Source: an uncultured Chromatiales bacterium (GTDB lineage: Bacteria > Pseudomonadota > Gammaproteobacteria > Steroidobacterales > BM003). From it: a stretch of DNA of 37,977 nucleotides. Position 1 is the first letter of the stretch, and each line of letters opens with the position of its first letter. The stretch lies in assembly GCA_937128475.1 (NCBI GenBank), contig CAKZML010000254.1, positions 1-37,977 of the forward strand. Direction: 5' to 3'. This document shows positions 18,443 through 26,553 of this stretch, in pieces. The notes under the pieces were generated by a model. It was not told where the DNA came from. It saw nothing but the letters and a program-made list of their open reading frames with translations, and did not search any database. A program made the position numbers and the translations under genes.

Positions 18443-19408
18443 TTAGTTGCCTCGCCCGGCACCTTTGCGGAATTCATCCAGGTTGGCCTGAAGCTTGTTA
18501 GCGCCAAGATAAGTAGGCGCGATGACGTCCAGCGACCTGGGAGTGATGCCCAGTCGGCCAAGACCGTTTTTGTCACAGATGCTGTTCAGGGTCAGGGACC
18601 GGTAGTTGTCCATGCTGAACGGCTTTCCGGGAAGCAATTCCATCACCCTGGCCTGGGCCCGAGCCAGGTTGTCGGGTAAGCCGACGATCTTGCGCTTCAC
18701 GCCGATCTGCTTGGCCACAAAGGACACCAGTTCTCTCAGGGAATACACCTGGGGGCCGCAAAGCTGGAAGGTCTCGCCATGGGTGCGGGGGTTGTTCAGG
18801 CAGCGACGAAAAGCCTCGCTGACGTCACCGATGTACACCGGTGCGAAACGTGCGTTGGGACGCGCCAGGGGAAAAAACAGCGGGACCGAGCGCAGTAAAT
18901 CCGCGAATCGATTGGTGAAGGAATCTCCCCGGCCAAAAATTACCGAGGGCTGGAAGATTGTCCAATGCAGGTCTGGTCCGGCAGCGCGCACCGCTTTTTC
19001 TGCCTTGCCCTTGGTGCGCAGGTACACGCTGGGGCCTTTTTCGGCATCGGCTTTAAGGGAGCTCATATGCAGCAGACGTTTTACGCCGGCTTTTTCACAG
19101 GCCGCCACAACTTTTTCGGCCAACTCGCTGTGAGCACTGTCGAAGGAATTACCTTGTCCGCGGAACTCGTTGAGGATGCCTACCAGGTTGATGACCACGT
19201 CTACATCCTGGAAAAGGGTCTCCAGGGTCTGTGGGTCATGGATGTCGGCGGTAACTTCGCTGACCGTGGGCAGCACCAGCAGATCGCGATTGCGCTCGCG
19301 GTTCCTGGTAGGCAGCACCAGGCGATGTCCGTCACTGGCGAGTTTGGTTGTCAGGTTGTGTCCGACAAATCCGGTGCCGCCAAGAATGCATATCGAATGC
19401 TTGCTCAT
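18443..19408 (-). CDS. NAD(P)-binding atypical SDR, complex I NDUFA9-like
   Basis: A 321-aa Rossmann-fold protein of the atypical SDR group related to the mitochondrial complex I accessory subunit NDUFA9. The nucleotide-binding motif ILGGTGFVGHNL is at the N terminus; DVVINLVGIL, LLHMSSLKA and YLRTKGKAEKAV follow, with a Tyr/Lys pair of SDR type, then WTIFQPSVIFGRGDSF and FAPVYIGDVSEAF. Bacterial homologues are often annotated as epimerases or NADH dehydrogenase-like, but their reaction is not established. The track ORF has 14 extra residues; ATG at 19408 with GGA upstream gives MSKHSICILGG. It is probably co-transcribed with cca. Confidence 0.85.
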   Translation of the reverse strand: MSKHSICILGGTGFVGHNLTTKLASDGHRLVLPTRNRERNRDLLVLPTVSEVTADIHDPQTLETLFQDVDVVINLVGILNEFRGQGNSFDSAHSELAEKVVAACEKAGVKRLLHMSSLKADAEKGPSVYLRTKGKAEKAVRAAGPDLHWTIFQPSVIFGRGDSFTNRFADLLRSVPLFFPLARPNARFAPVYIGDVSEAFRRCLNNPRTHGETFQLCGPQVYSLRELVSFVAKQIGVKRKIVGLPDNLARAQARVMELLPGKPFSMDNYRSLTLNSICDKNGLGRLGITPRSLDVIAPTYLGANKLQANLDEFRKGAGRGN

Positions 19409-19521
19409 GTTTTTCCGTTGGTAGGTAGTCGAAAAATCAGTATGCGCCAAAAAAAACGCCGCTAGCTGCAGGTCGTGAATTATAGAGTCAGCGAGCCCGT
19501 ATGTCAGGCTCTGGGGCCGGT

Positions 19522-21519
19522 CTAGTGACTGCCGGATTCACCCCGTGGCTGCACGAGCAGGCGGGCCTGGAGCTGGGCCGCGGAGGGTATGGGGGTCAGC
19601 ACGTCGGACAATCGGGTGCCTTGGCGTTCCAGGCGCCAGGAGAAAATGGCCTGGCTTTCCAGCACACGGCGCACGTAGTTCCTGGTTTCCCTGTAGGGCA
19701 GGGTCTCTATCCAGATATCAGCGGGAACCGACCCGGTGGCGGGCAGCCAACTGCTGACCCGGTTTGGTCCGGCGTTATAGGCAGCGGTGGACAGCACCTG
19801 GTGGCTGCCGAAGCGGGCCTGCATCTTCTCCAGGTAGCGGGTGCCCAGTTGAATGTTGGTGTCCGGGTCCAGCAGGCTTCCGCTGCTGGTATAGCGAATC
19901 TGGAATTCCCTGGCGGTTGCCGCTCCGGTGGCGGGCATCAGCTGCATGAGCCCCAGCGCGCCGGCCCGTGATTTCACGTCCGGCATGAACAGGCTTTCAC
20001 TGCGCGCGATTCCCATGGCCCAGTTCACGCTGATGCCGGCCTGGTCCGAGGATGTCTTGAATAACTCGAAGAACGCCGGTGGATAACGCAGTTCCAGGTC
20101 GTCGTAAAGGCGCTGGCGAGCTGCGGTGGCGATGGCCCGGGAGTGCCACCCCATGCGATGGGCAAGGATGGATGCCTGTATTTGCTCGGTGGGGGAGAGT
20201 TTCCGGATAACCTCATCCCATTCCTGTCGGCCGCGGGTGTATAGCCCTGTGGCGAACAATTCTCCGGCCCGGAACAGTTCCTGTTTCCCGGCCAGTTCTT
20301 CCAGCAAAAGTTCATCGGCAGGCGTGTTCCGGTGAGAGAACGCATAGGGCAGGCCCAGGGTATCGGCTGCCATGAATCCGTAATAACTACGTTGCTGGGC
20401 CAGGGCCATTAGCGCCTGGGTAGCCTGGTCGTTTTTACCCGCGTTCTGCATCGCACGGGCTCCCCAGTATTGCCACACATCCTCACGAGCCAGTTTGTCC
20501 GGCATGGCGGCAATCGCACGGCTTACGCTTGGCCAGTCACCCAGGTACAGGGCGGCCCGCGCCCACCATTCCAGGCTGTCCTCATCATGAAAGTCCACAG
20601 GCAGCCTGGCCATGCGCTGCATGCTGTTGGGCTGCATATTCTGGGCGGACCAGAATGCGATCTTCCTCTCCATCCCGGCGCGTTGAGCATCGCTGAAACT
20701 GAAGTGCTTCCGGTATTTTTTCTTCCAGAGTTTCTGGGCGGCATCCGGGTCGCGTCGTGCGAGGCGCTCAAGGCCGTCCAGGATCAGCGAACGGGCGCGC
20801 TCGGAATTCTTGAAGTGTTGCTTGGCCAGTTCACGCCCGGGGTCGCTGGCGATGCGCTTGTACAGGTCCGCCAGGGCTTGCTCGGACTCGGTCAGGGAGC
20901 CGGCCAGGTAATCGGCTAACTGGAAATTGCGCTCGGCCAGGGCCAGCGACAGTCTTTTCCGGTACCTGGCGCTGTCGAGCACTTTCTCACCGGCCAGCCA
21001 GCGAAATAGCGGATCACATTGCTTGGGTTGGCTGTGGCCCACCGTCCAGAGTTTCAGGGCGGGTTCAATCTGTGTCGTTGACTCTCCGGTTTTCAGTCTT
21101 GCGAGTACCGCCTGGCAGTGCAGGGCAGCGTCACTGCCGTTAGCGTAAAAGCCCTGGTATTGATCAAGGAATTCCGACCAGCGCTGTTCTGTGTACAGAC
21201 GCTGTATCCAGCGCGAGCGCAATCTGGAGGAGGCATAAAGCGAGGGGTGGTGTTCCAGGTAGGCCTCAATCTCCGGGTGGGGCACATCGGCGATGCTCGC
21301 GGCCAACCATGCGCCGCGCAGATCATCGCGCAGGGGATAGCTCTCCAGCACAGGCAGTTCTGGCTCCACCCGGGACCAGTCCCCGCGTTCGGCGGCATGC
21401 AAGGCGCGCACGAATGCCTCCCGCTGGTCCTGCAGGGACGGCGAATCGGCCAATCCCGCGTTGGCGGCGAAACAGGTGGCCAGGCAAAAAAATGTAATCA
21501 GTAAAACGTTGCGCATCAT
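19522..21519 (-). CDS. Soluble lytic murein transglycosylase (Slt70-like)
   Basis: Periplasmic enzyme that cleaves glycan strands of peptidoglycan to 1,6-anhydro-muropeptides. The 665-aa product starts with a Sec signal (MMRNVLLITFFCLATCFAANA). A long alpha-helical superhelical U/L domain follows, and the C-terminal SLT catalytic domain is clear: GIARSESLF with the catalytic Glu, then RAGALGLMQLMPATG, AAYNAGPNRV and the ETLPYRETRNYVRRV segment. Length and domain order match the Slt70 family. It is on the minus strand upstream of the NDUFA9-like gene and diverges from the TauE-like permease. Confidence 0.94.
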   Translation of the reverse strand: MMRNVLLITFFCLATCFAANAGLADSPSLQDQREAFVRALHAAERGDWSRVEPELPVLESYPLRDDLRGAWLAASIADVPHPEIEAYLEHHPSLYASSRLRSRWIQRLYTEQRWSEFLDQYQGFYANGSDAALHCQAVLARLKTGESTTQIEPALKLWTVGHSQPKQCDPLFRWLAGEKVLDSARYRKRLSLALAERNFQLADYLAGSLTESEQALADLYKRIASDPGRELAKQHFKNSERARSLILDGLERLARRDPDAAQKLWKKKYRKHFSFSDAQRAGMERKIAFWSAQNMQPNSMQRMARLPVDFHDEDSLEWWARAALYLGDWPSVSRAIAAMPDKLAREDVWQYWGARAMQNAGKNDQATQALMALAQQRSYYGFMAADTLGLPYAFSHRNTPADELLLEELAGKQELFRAGELFATGLYTRGRQEWDEVIRKLSPTEQIQASILAHRMGWHSRAIATAARQRLYDDLELRYPPAFFELFKTSSDQAGISVNWAMGIARSESLFMPDVKSRAGALGLMQLMPATGAATAREFQIRYTSSGSLLDPDTNIQLGTRYLEKMQARFGSHQVLSTAAYNAGPNRVSSWLPATGSVPADIWIETLPYRETRNYVRRVLESQAIFSWRLERQGTRLSDVLTPIPSAAQLQARLLVQPRGESGSH

Positions 21520-21605
21520 GAGTGAGCTTAAGCCACGACTTGTAAGAGTGCGAGGACCTGCCAGAATACTGGCTTATTGGTCTTGGCCGGGACGAGGAGA
21601 AATCG

Positions 21606-22412
21606 GTGGATTGGATAATGCTCGCGAGCTTCCCCGTCCTGGGTCTATTCGCTGGTGTGCTGGCCGGGATGTTCGGTATTGGTGGCGGGCTGGTTATCGT
21701 TCCCGTCCTGGTGCTGGTTTTCGGCTATTACGACCTGGCCCCTGACCACCGAATGCACCTGGCTATTGGCACTTCGCTGGGGACCATTATATTCACTTCT
21801 GTCTCTTCATTGCTTGCCCATCATCGCAAGCGAGCAGTGTTGTGGCCCACGGTGCGCCGACTGGTGCCGGGAATCCTGGCTGGCGGACTGCTGGGCGCAG
21901 CCATTGCCGATTCGGTCACCAACAGGGCCCTGGGTGGCGTATTCGGTCTGTTTGTGGTGACCATATCCCTTTACATGGTCATCGGTCGGCGACCCGAGGC
22001 TCATGGGCAATTGCCTGGCTGGCCGGGGCATGTCCTGGCCGGATTGCTGATCGGAACGGTCTCCGCCATGACCGGCATCGGCGGTGGTGCGGTGACTAAC
22101 CCGTTCTTGCTCTGGCGGGGCGTGAATATTCGCAATTCTGTTGCCACCTCGGCAGCCTGCACCCTGCCAGTCGCCCTGGCATCCGCCACGGGTTTTTTGT
22201 TCGCCGGACTGGGTGCCGGTGATCTGCCTGCCGGGGCAACCGGTTATATCTACTGGCCCGCGGTGGCGGGTATCACCCTGGGCAGTGTATTGACTGCCCC
22301 CCTGGGCGCCCACTTCGCCCATACCATGCCGGTGGAACAGTTGCGGCGGGGGTTTGCCGTGCTCCTGGTGTTTGTCGGCGCCCGCATGTTGTGGAGAAGC
22401 TTCTTTTATTGA
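21606..22412 (+). CDS. TauE/SafE-family sulfite exporter-like permease
   Basis: A 268-aa membrane protein with about eight hydrophobic segments and both diagnostic family repeats: AGVLAGMFGIGGGLVIVPVL near the N terminus and LIGTVSAMTGIGGGAVTNPFL in the second half. Family members are linked to export or uptake of sulfite, sulfoacetate and other organic anions; specificity cannot be told here. It starts at GTG 21606, supported by GAGGAG 6 nt upstream. It is a single-gene unit ending at a bidirectional terminator. Confidence 0.9.
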   Translation: MDWIMLASFPVLGLFAGVLAGMFGIGGGLVIVPVLVLVFGYYDLAPDHRMHLAIGTSLGTIIFTSVSSLLAHHRKRAVLWPTVRRLVPGILAGGLLGAAIADSVTNRALGGVFGLFVVTISLYMVIGRRPEAHGQLPGWPGHVLAGLLIGTVSAMTGIGGGAVTNPFLLWRGVNIRNSVATSAACTLPVALASATGFLFAGLGAGDLPAGATGYIYWPAVAGITLGSVLTAPLGAHFAHTMPVEQLRRGFAVLLVFVGARMLWRSFFY

Positions 22413-22416
22413 GGCA

Positions 22417-22447
22417 AAAAAAAGCCCGGCCGAAGCCAGGCTTTTTT
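22417..22447. terminator. Bidirectional intrinsic terminator
   Basis: AGCCCGGC-CGAA-GCCAGGCT forms a stem with one mismatch and a CGAA loop. It has an A-run on the left and a T-run on the right. It separates the convergent TauE-like (+) and degQ-like (-) genes, so it can serve both strands. Confidence 0.9.
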
Positions 22448-22462
22448 CCCTGGTGACCCGGT

Positions 22463-23812
22463 TTAGCGAATGACCAGCACGATGCTGCGATTTGCCCGTC
22501 GCAATTGCAGCAACAGGGAGTTTGCATCGCTGGCCGCCTCGGCCAGTTCCTCGGTAGTAGTGACTCGCTGCCGGTTAACTCGCAGGATCAGGTCGTTGGG
22601 CCGCAGGCCGTTGGCGAATGCCGGGCTACCTTGTTCAACAGCACTGACCTGTACGCCCTGTGAGCCATCGTAAGCGGCGCTCTCTGGTGTGACGGTCTCG
22701 AAACTGGCGCCTGCCAGGCCCGGATGAACATCCCCGGCGCTGACCGGTCCGGCAGCTGACTGGCCCAGCTTGGCGGTGACAGTGCGTTGCTTGCCATCAC
22801 GTAGCAAGACGATCTTCACCGATTCCCCGGCACCGTGCATACCAATGCGCAGGCGCAGGGATGCGGCATCGGTGACCGCTTCGCCATTCACTGACAGCAC
22901 CACGTCGCCGGGTTCCAGGCCAGCTTTCTCGGCCGCCGACCCAGGCATGACCTGGGAGACCAGGGCGCCGCCAGAGGTGTTTAGCTTCAGGCTTTTGGCC
23001 AGGTCCGGGTCTATGCTTTGCACGCTCACTCCCAGCAGGCCCCGCCGCACCTCGCCGAACTCCAGGATTTGCTCCAGCACGCTGCGGACCATATTGGAGG
23101 GGATGGCGAAACCGATGCCGACGCTGCCACCTGAGTTGGAAATAATGGCTGAATTGATACCCAGTAGTTGGCCTTTGAGGTCGATCAGCGCGCCACCTGA
23201 GTTACCCATGTTGATGGCTGCGTCTGTCTGGATGAAGTCTTCGTAGTTCTCGTTGTTCAGGCCGGAACGTCCCAGGGCGCTGATGATCCCGGAGGTCACC
23301 GTATGCTGTAGCCCAAACGGGTTGCCGATGGCGACCACAAAATCTCCCACCCGCGCTGCACTGGAGTCCGCGATGGGGATTTCGTGAAGGTTATCGGGAT
23401 CCACTTTCAACACGGCGATGTCGGACAGCGGGTCGCTGCCAATGACTGTGGCATCCAGGGTTCGCTTGTCCAGCAGGGTGATTCGAATTCGGTCTGCCCG
23501 GTCCACAACATGGTGATTGGTCAGGATGTAGCCGTTTTTCGCATCTACGATCACACCTGAACCGCCGCCACGAAATTCCCGGTTCTGGCATTGGGGAAAC
23601 TGGCTGAAAAAAGGATCCGAGCACATTGGGTGCGCCGGTCCGGCCTGGCCCATGACCGCGATATTCACTACGGCGGGTGAAACCCGCTCGACCAGCGGCG
23701 CCAGCGTAGGTAGCGCCTGGCCGTCGACAAAGGCAGGCAGCGTTGCGCTGGCCAGATTGCTGAAACTGGTCAGAACCACGGCGACCAGCAGGCTTCGTAG
23801 GGTAATAGTCAT
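22463..23812 (-). CDS. degQ: Periplasmic serine protease, DegQ/MucD (HtrA) family
   Basis: Envelope quality-control protease/chaperone of 449 aa. After a signal peptide (LLVAVVLTSFSNLASA) comes the trypsin-like domain with the triad His101 (LTNHHVV), Asp131 (LSDIAVLKV) and Ser205 (NMGNSGGAL), then two PDZ domains (LLGVSVQSIDPDLA onward and GVQVSAVEQGSPA onward). Two cysteines in CSDPFFSQFPQC sit in the loop where DegP has a redox-sensitive pair. The length fits DegQ/MucD rather than the longer DegP. No sigma-E operon genes (rpoE, rseA/B) are next to it. A candidate sigma-E-type promoter lies upstream. The gene symbol is by family; DegQ against MucD cannot be decided here. Confidence 0.93.
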   Translation of the reverse strand: MTITLRSLLVAVVLTSFSNLASATLPAFVDGQALPTLAPLVERVSPAVVNIAVMGQAGPAHPMCSDPFFSQFPQCQNREFRGGGSGVIVDAKNGYILTNHHVVDRADRIRITLLDKRTLDATVIGSDPLSDIAVLKVDPDNLHEIPIADSSAARVGDFVVAIGNPFGLQHTVTSGIISALGRSGLNNENYEDFIQTDAAINMGNSGGALIDLKGQLLGINSAIISNSGGSVGIGFAIPSNMVRSVLEQILEFGEVRRGLLGVSVQSIDPDLAKSLKLNTSGGALVSQVMPGSAAEKAGLEPGDVVLSVNGEAVTDAASLRLRIGMHGAGESVKIVLLRDGKQRTVTAKLGQSAAGPVSAGDVHPGLAGASFETVTPESAAYDGSQGVQVSAVEQGSPAFANGLRPNDLILRVNRQRVTTTEELAEAASDANSLLLQLRRANRSIVLVIR

Positions 23813-23870
23813 CAGGATTTACCGCCTTTGAAAATTTTTTAAAATAGGGTTTTCCATGCAGTGGGTAGTA

Positions 23871-23898
23871 GTAGACCCGACAATTGCCCGCCGGTTCC
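23871..23898 (-). promoter_or_regulatory. Candidate sigma-E-type promoter for the degQ-like gene
   Basis: On the minus strand GGAACCG lies 16 bp before TCTAC. The consensus is GGAACTT-N16-TCTGA, so the spacing is exact, the -35 is 5 of 7 and the -10 is partial. The transcript would start about 50 nt before the ATG. Envelope-stress control fits the protein; the match is suggestive only. Confidence 0.33.
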
Positions 23899-24003
23899 AC
23901 TTCCGCTACCGCTGACCGTTGCGCTGAATGCGCCAGATTGTCCACCTACTCTGGGGTTGTCGGCGAGATTTTCAAGCACCTGGTGCCCTGTTTTTCGCTG
24001 CCC

Positions 24004-24034
24004 TGTGGACAAATTGTGGGTAATTTGTGGAAAA
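24004..24034. promoter_or_regulatory. Three DnaA-box-like 9-mers phased at 11 bp
   Basis: TGTGGACAA (24004), TGTGGGTAA (24015) and TGTGGAAAA (24026) start exactly 11 bp apart in one orientation. The DnaA box is TGTGGATAA (TTATCCACA), relaxed TGTGNAWAA. The third copy fits the relaxed consensus; the other two differ at one position. They lie upstream of the nrdJ genes, 7 bp from NrdR box 1. DnaA regulation of ribonucleotide reductase promoters is known in E. coli (nrdAB). Confidence 0.5.
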
Positions 24035-24041
24035 CAGGTGA

Positions 24042-24057
24042 ACACAAGATATTGTGC
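24042..24057. promoter_or_regulatory. NrdR box 1
   Basis: ACACAAGATATTGTGC matches 14 of 16 positions of the NrdR-box pattern ACACWATATATWGTGT. NrdR is the ATP/dATP-sensing repressor of ribonucleotide reductase genes. It lies 315 bp upstream of the nrdJa ATG and right after the DnaA-box-like array. Confidence 0.65.
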
Positions 24058-24104
24058 TGAAGTATCTTTGACTTAAGCCGTGAAAATTCAATGCTGATTT
24101 TAGC

Positions 24105-24132
24105 TTGATTTTGTAAGTCATTGTTTTATATA
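24105..24132 (+). promoter_or_regulatory. Candidate upstream promoter for nrdJ
   Basis: TTGATT and TATATA are separated by 16 bp in an AT-rich stretch downstream of NrdR box 1. It is the weaker-spaced of two tandem candidates upstream of nrdJa. Confidence 0.3.
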
Positions 24133-24166
24133 GACTAAGTCAATAGCATCTAATTATGTTCAAGTC

Positions 24167-24195
24167 TTGACATCCGAGCGCTCTGGGAATAGTCT
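24167..24195 (+). promoter_or_regulatory. Candidate downstream promoter for nrdJ
   Basis: A perfect -35 TTGACA is followed after 17 bp by TAGTCT, a 3-of-6 match to the -10 consensus. The predicted start, about 24202, is just ahead of NrdR box 2, which would suit repression by steric block. Confidence 0.45.
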
Positions 24196-24205
24196 TTTCC
24201 CTCGA

Positions 24206-24221
24206 ACACAACATCTTGTGT
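24206..24221. promoter_or_regulatory. NrdR box 2
   Basis: ACACAACATCTTGTGT has perfect 6-bp arms (ACACAA/TTGTGT) and matches 14 of 16 positions of the NrdR-box pattern. It lies at the predicted start of the TTGACA promoter. Box starts are 164 bp apart, unlike the usual closely paired NrdR boxes. Confidence 0.7.
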
Positions 24222-24246
24222 TTCCCGAATCGAGAATCAAAGCACG

Positions 24247-24273
24247 GGGATCCAAAAGGATCTTTGGTATCCC
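24247..24273 (+). promoter_or_regulatory. Leader hairpin with alternative fold upstream of nrdJa
   Basis: GGGATCCAAA pairs with TTTGG-T-ATCCC, giving 10 bp with a single bulged T and a 6-nt loop. An internal alternative, GATCC-AAAA-GGATC, is mutually exclusive with it. It lies in the predicted 5' untranslated leader, 84 nt before the ATG. No B12-riboswitch core is seen. Confidence 0.45.
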
Positions 24274-24356
24274 TTGCGCTAATAAAAATCGAATTCAGGG
24301 GGGCGTGAGAGTCGTATAAATAGCAGTACATGCATTTCTGGGGGCGTCGGGCTGCA

Positions 24357-26507
24357 ATGAAAATCGCTGAAGAATTAGTAAATACGGGGGTGTCTGACAT
24401 CTCTTTTCAAGCTGCATCACTTGATATCTGGGATAAAAAATATCGCCTCAAGGCGAAAGATGGTCAAAACGTCGACGACACCATTGAGGACACCTATGAG
24501 CGTGTCGCCAGGGCGCTTGCCGATGTGGAAGCACCGGAAAAGCGTGAGGAATGGTATGAGCGTTTCGTTTGGGCGCTGAGCCAGGGAGCTATTCCCGCAG
24601 GCCGCATCATGTCCAACGCCGGGGCCCAGGACCACAAGCCTGCGACCTCCACCATTAACTGCACCGTCTCGGGCACTATCCGGGATTCCATGCATGACAT
24701 CCTGGACAAGGTTCATGAGGCTGGACTGACCTTGAAGGCCGGTTGCGGTATTGGTTACGAGTTTTCCACCCTGCGTCCCAAGGGCGCGTACGTATCCGGC
24801 GCCGGAGCCTATACCTCAGGCCCGCTGTCCTTCATGGATATCTACGACAAGATGTGCTTCACCGTGTCATCGGCCGGTGGTCGCAGAGGCGCCCAGATGG
24901 GCACTTTCGACGTGGGCCATCCAGATGCCATCGAGTTTATTCGCGCCAAGCGCGAGGACGGTCGCCTGCGCCAGTTCAACCTGTCGTTGCTGGTGACCGA
25001 TGGCTTTATGAAGGCTGTCAAAGACGACGCCGACTGGCCCCTGGCCTTTCCGGTGAGTCATGAAGAAGTGGATGAGGATAGTCTGAACCTGGCCGATCCC
25101 AGTTCAGTGATCTGGCGAGAATGGCCCAATCATGACAAGTCTTACGTCATCGATGATGCTGGCCTGGTGGCTTGCAAGGTTTACAAGACCCTGCCTGCCC
25201 GTCGCATCTGGGATGTCATCATGTCCTCGACCTACGATTACGCGGAGCCGGGCTTCGTGCTGATCGACAAGGTCAACGAAATGAACAACAACTGGTGGTG
25301 CGAAAATATCCGTGCCACGAATCCTTGCGGCGAACAGCCGCTGCCTCCCTACGGCTCATGTCTGCTGGGTTCAGTGAACCTGACCCGTTTCGTGGTCAAC
25401 CCGTTCACCGAAGAGGCTTACTTTGACTGGGATGAGTACCGCAAGGTCGTGAAGGTATTCACTCGCATGCTGGACAACGTGGTGGAGATCAACGGTCTGC
25501 CCCTGGGTCGTCAGCGCGACGAGATTAACCGCAAGCGCCGTCATGGCATGGGTTTCCTGGGACTGGGTTCTACCGTCACCATGTTGACCATGAAGTACGG
25601 AAGCGCCGGTTCGGTGGAGTTCACTGAGAAGGTCGCCCGTGAAATGGCGCTGGCTGGTTGGGAAGCTTCCCTGGAACTGTCACGTGAGAAGGGTCCTGCG
25701 CCGATTATGACCGAAGAGTTCACGGTCACCGGCGACATGATGCGCAAGCGTCCGGAAATGAAGGATGACGGCATCCAGGTTGGCGACAAGCTGCCCGGCC
25801 GTTTGCTGCACGCCCGTTACAGTCGTTACATGCAGCGGGTAGCCGAGCAGGCTCCCGAGTTGGTGGCTGAACTGTCCGAGGTGGGCGCGCGCTTCACCCA
25901 TCACAGTTCCATTGCACCGACCGGCACGATTTCCCTGTCACTGGCCAATAACGCCAGTAACGGCATCGAGCCCAGCTTCGCTCATCATTATTTCCGTAAT
26001 GTGATTCGTGAGGGACGCAAGACCAAGGAGAAGGTGGACGTATTTTCCTTCGAGTTGCTTGCCTACCGTGAAATGATTAATGAGCAGGCCTCTTCGGACG
26101 CAGGCACTGACGTTAACAGCCTGCCTGAGTATTTCATTACTGCTGATGAGGTCAATCCGACACAGCATGTGGACATCCAGGCCGCAGCCCAGAAGTGGGT
26201 GGATTCCTCGATTTCCAAGACCGCCAATGTACCCACGGCGTTCCCGTACGAGGACTTCAAGAACATCTATATGTATGCCTACGAACAGGGTCTGAAGGGA
26301 TGCACGACATTCCGTTTCAACCCCGAGGCATTCCAGGGCGTGCTGGTTAAGGCTAACGACCTGAAGAACACGACCTATGTGTTCACCCTGGATGACGGTA
26401 CCGAGCTTAAGCTCAAGGGTGACGAAGAAGTCGAATACGATGGTGAGATCCATACAGCGGCGAATTTGTTTGACGCGATTAAAGAGGGTTACTACGGGAA
26501 GTTCTAG
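24357..26507 (+). CDS. nrdJ: Class II (B12-dependent) ribonucleoside-diphosphate reductase, large part NrdJa
   Basis: Reduces ribonucleotides to deoxyribonucleotides using adenosylcobalamin, with or without oxygen. The 716-aa product has the RNR fold: YERVARALAD in the N-terminal part, the substrate-site region KPATSTINCTVSG, GCGIGYEFSTLRPKGAYVSG, the catalytic NPCGEQPLPPYGSCLLGSVN loop and the second barrel segment HHSSIAPTGTISLSLANNAS. The C-terminal redox cysteines are absent and supplied by NrdJb, as in Pseudomonas. I see no N-terminal ATP cone. The track begins at ATG 24330 without a ribosome site; ATG 24357 is also weakly supported (GGGGGCG upstream), so the start is uncertain. Control sites lie at 24004-24273. 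Confidence 0.95.
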   Translation: MKIAEELVNTGVSDISFQAASLDIWDKKYRLKAKDGQNVDDTIEDTYERVARALADVEAPEKREEWYERFVWALSQGAIPAGRIMSNAGAQDHKPATSTINCTVSGTIRDSMHDILDKVHEAGLTLKAGCGIGYEFSTLRPKGAYVSGAGAYTSGPLSFMDIYDKMCFTVSSAGGRRGAQMGTFDVGHPDAIEFIRAKREDGRLRQFNLSLLVTDGFMKAVKDDADWPLAFPVSHEEVDEDSLNLADPSSVIWREWPNHDKSYVIDDAGLVACKVYKTLPARRIWDVIMSSTYDYAEPGFVLIDKVNEMNNNWWCENIRATNPCGEQPLPPYGSCLLGSVNLTRFVVNPFTEEAYFDWDEYRKVVKVFTRMLDNVVEINGLPLGRQRDEINRKRRHGMGFLGLGSTVTMLTMKYGSAGSVEFTEKVAREMALAGWEASLELSREKGPAPIMTEEFTVTGDMMRKRPEMKDDGIQVGDKLPGRLLHARYSRYMQRVAEQAPELVAELSEVGARFTHHSSIAPTGTISLSLANNASNGIEPSFAHHYFRNVIREGRKTKEKVDVFSFELLAYREMINEQASSDAGTDVNSLPEYFITADEVNPTQHVDIQAAAQKWVDSSISKTANVPTAFPYEDFKNIYMYAYEQGLKGCTTFRFNPEAFQGVLVKANDLKNTTYVFTLDDGTELKLKGDEEVEYDGEIHTAANLFDAIKEGYYGKF

Positions 26508-26553
26508 GAACGAACCCCAGGTAAGCCCCGGAAAGAGTTAGTCAGGAACAGAC

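Noticed and set aside
24315-24320. TATAAA close to the nrdJa start as a third promoter
   Set aside because: It is a good -10 but no -35 lies 16-18 bp upstream and there is no TGn extension.
24140-24356. Cobalamin riboswitch before the B12-dependent nrdJ
   Set aside because: I searched by eye for the B12 box and its conserved core and found neither.
24140-24400. 86-aa minus-strand ORF across the nrdJ promoter region
   Set aside because: It overlaps the NrdR box 2 and the nrdJa start, has no ribosome site and no recognisable domain.
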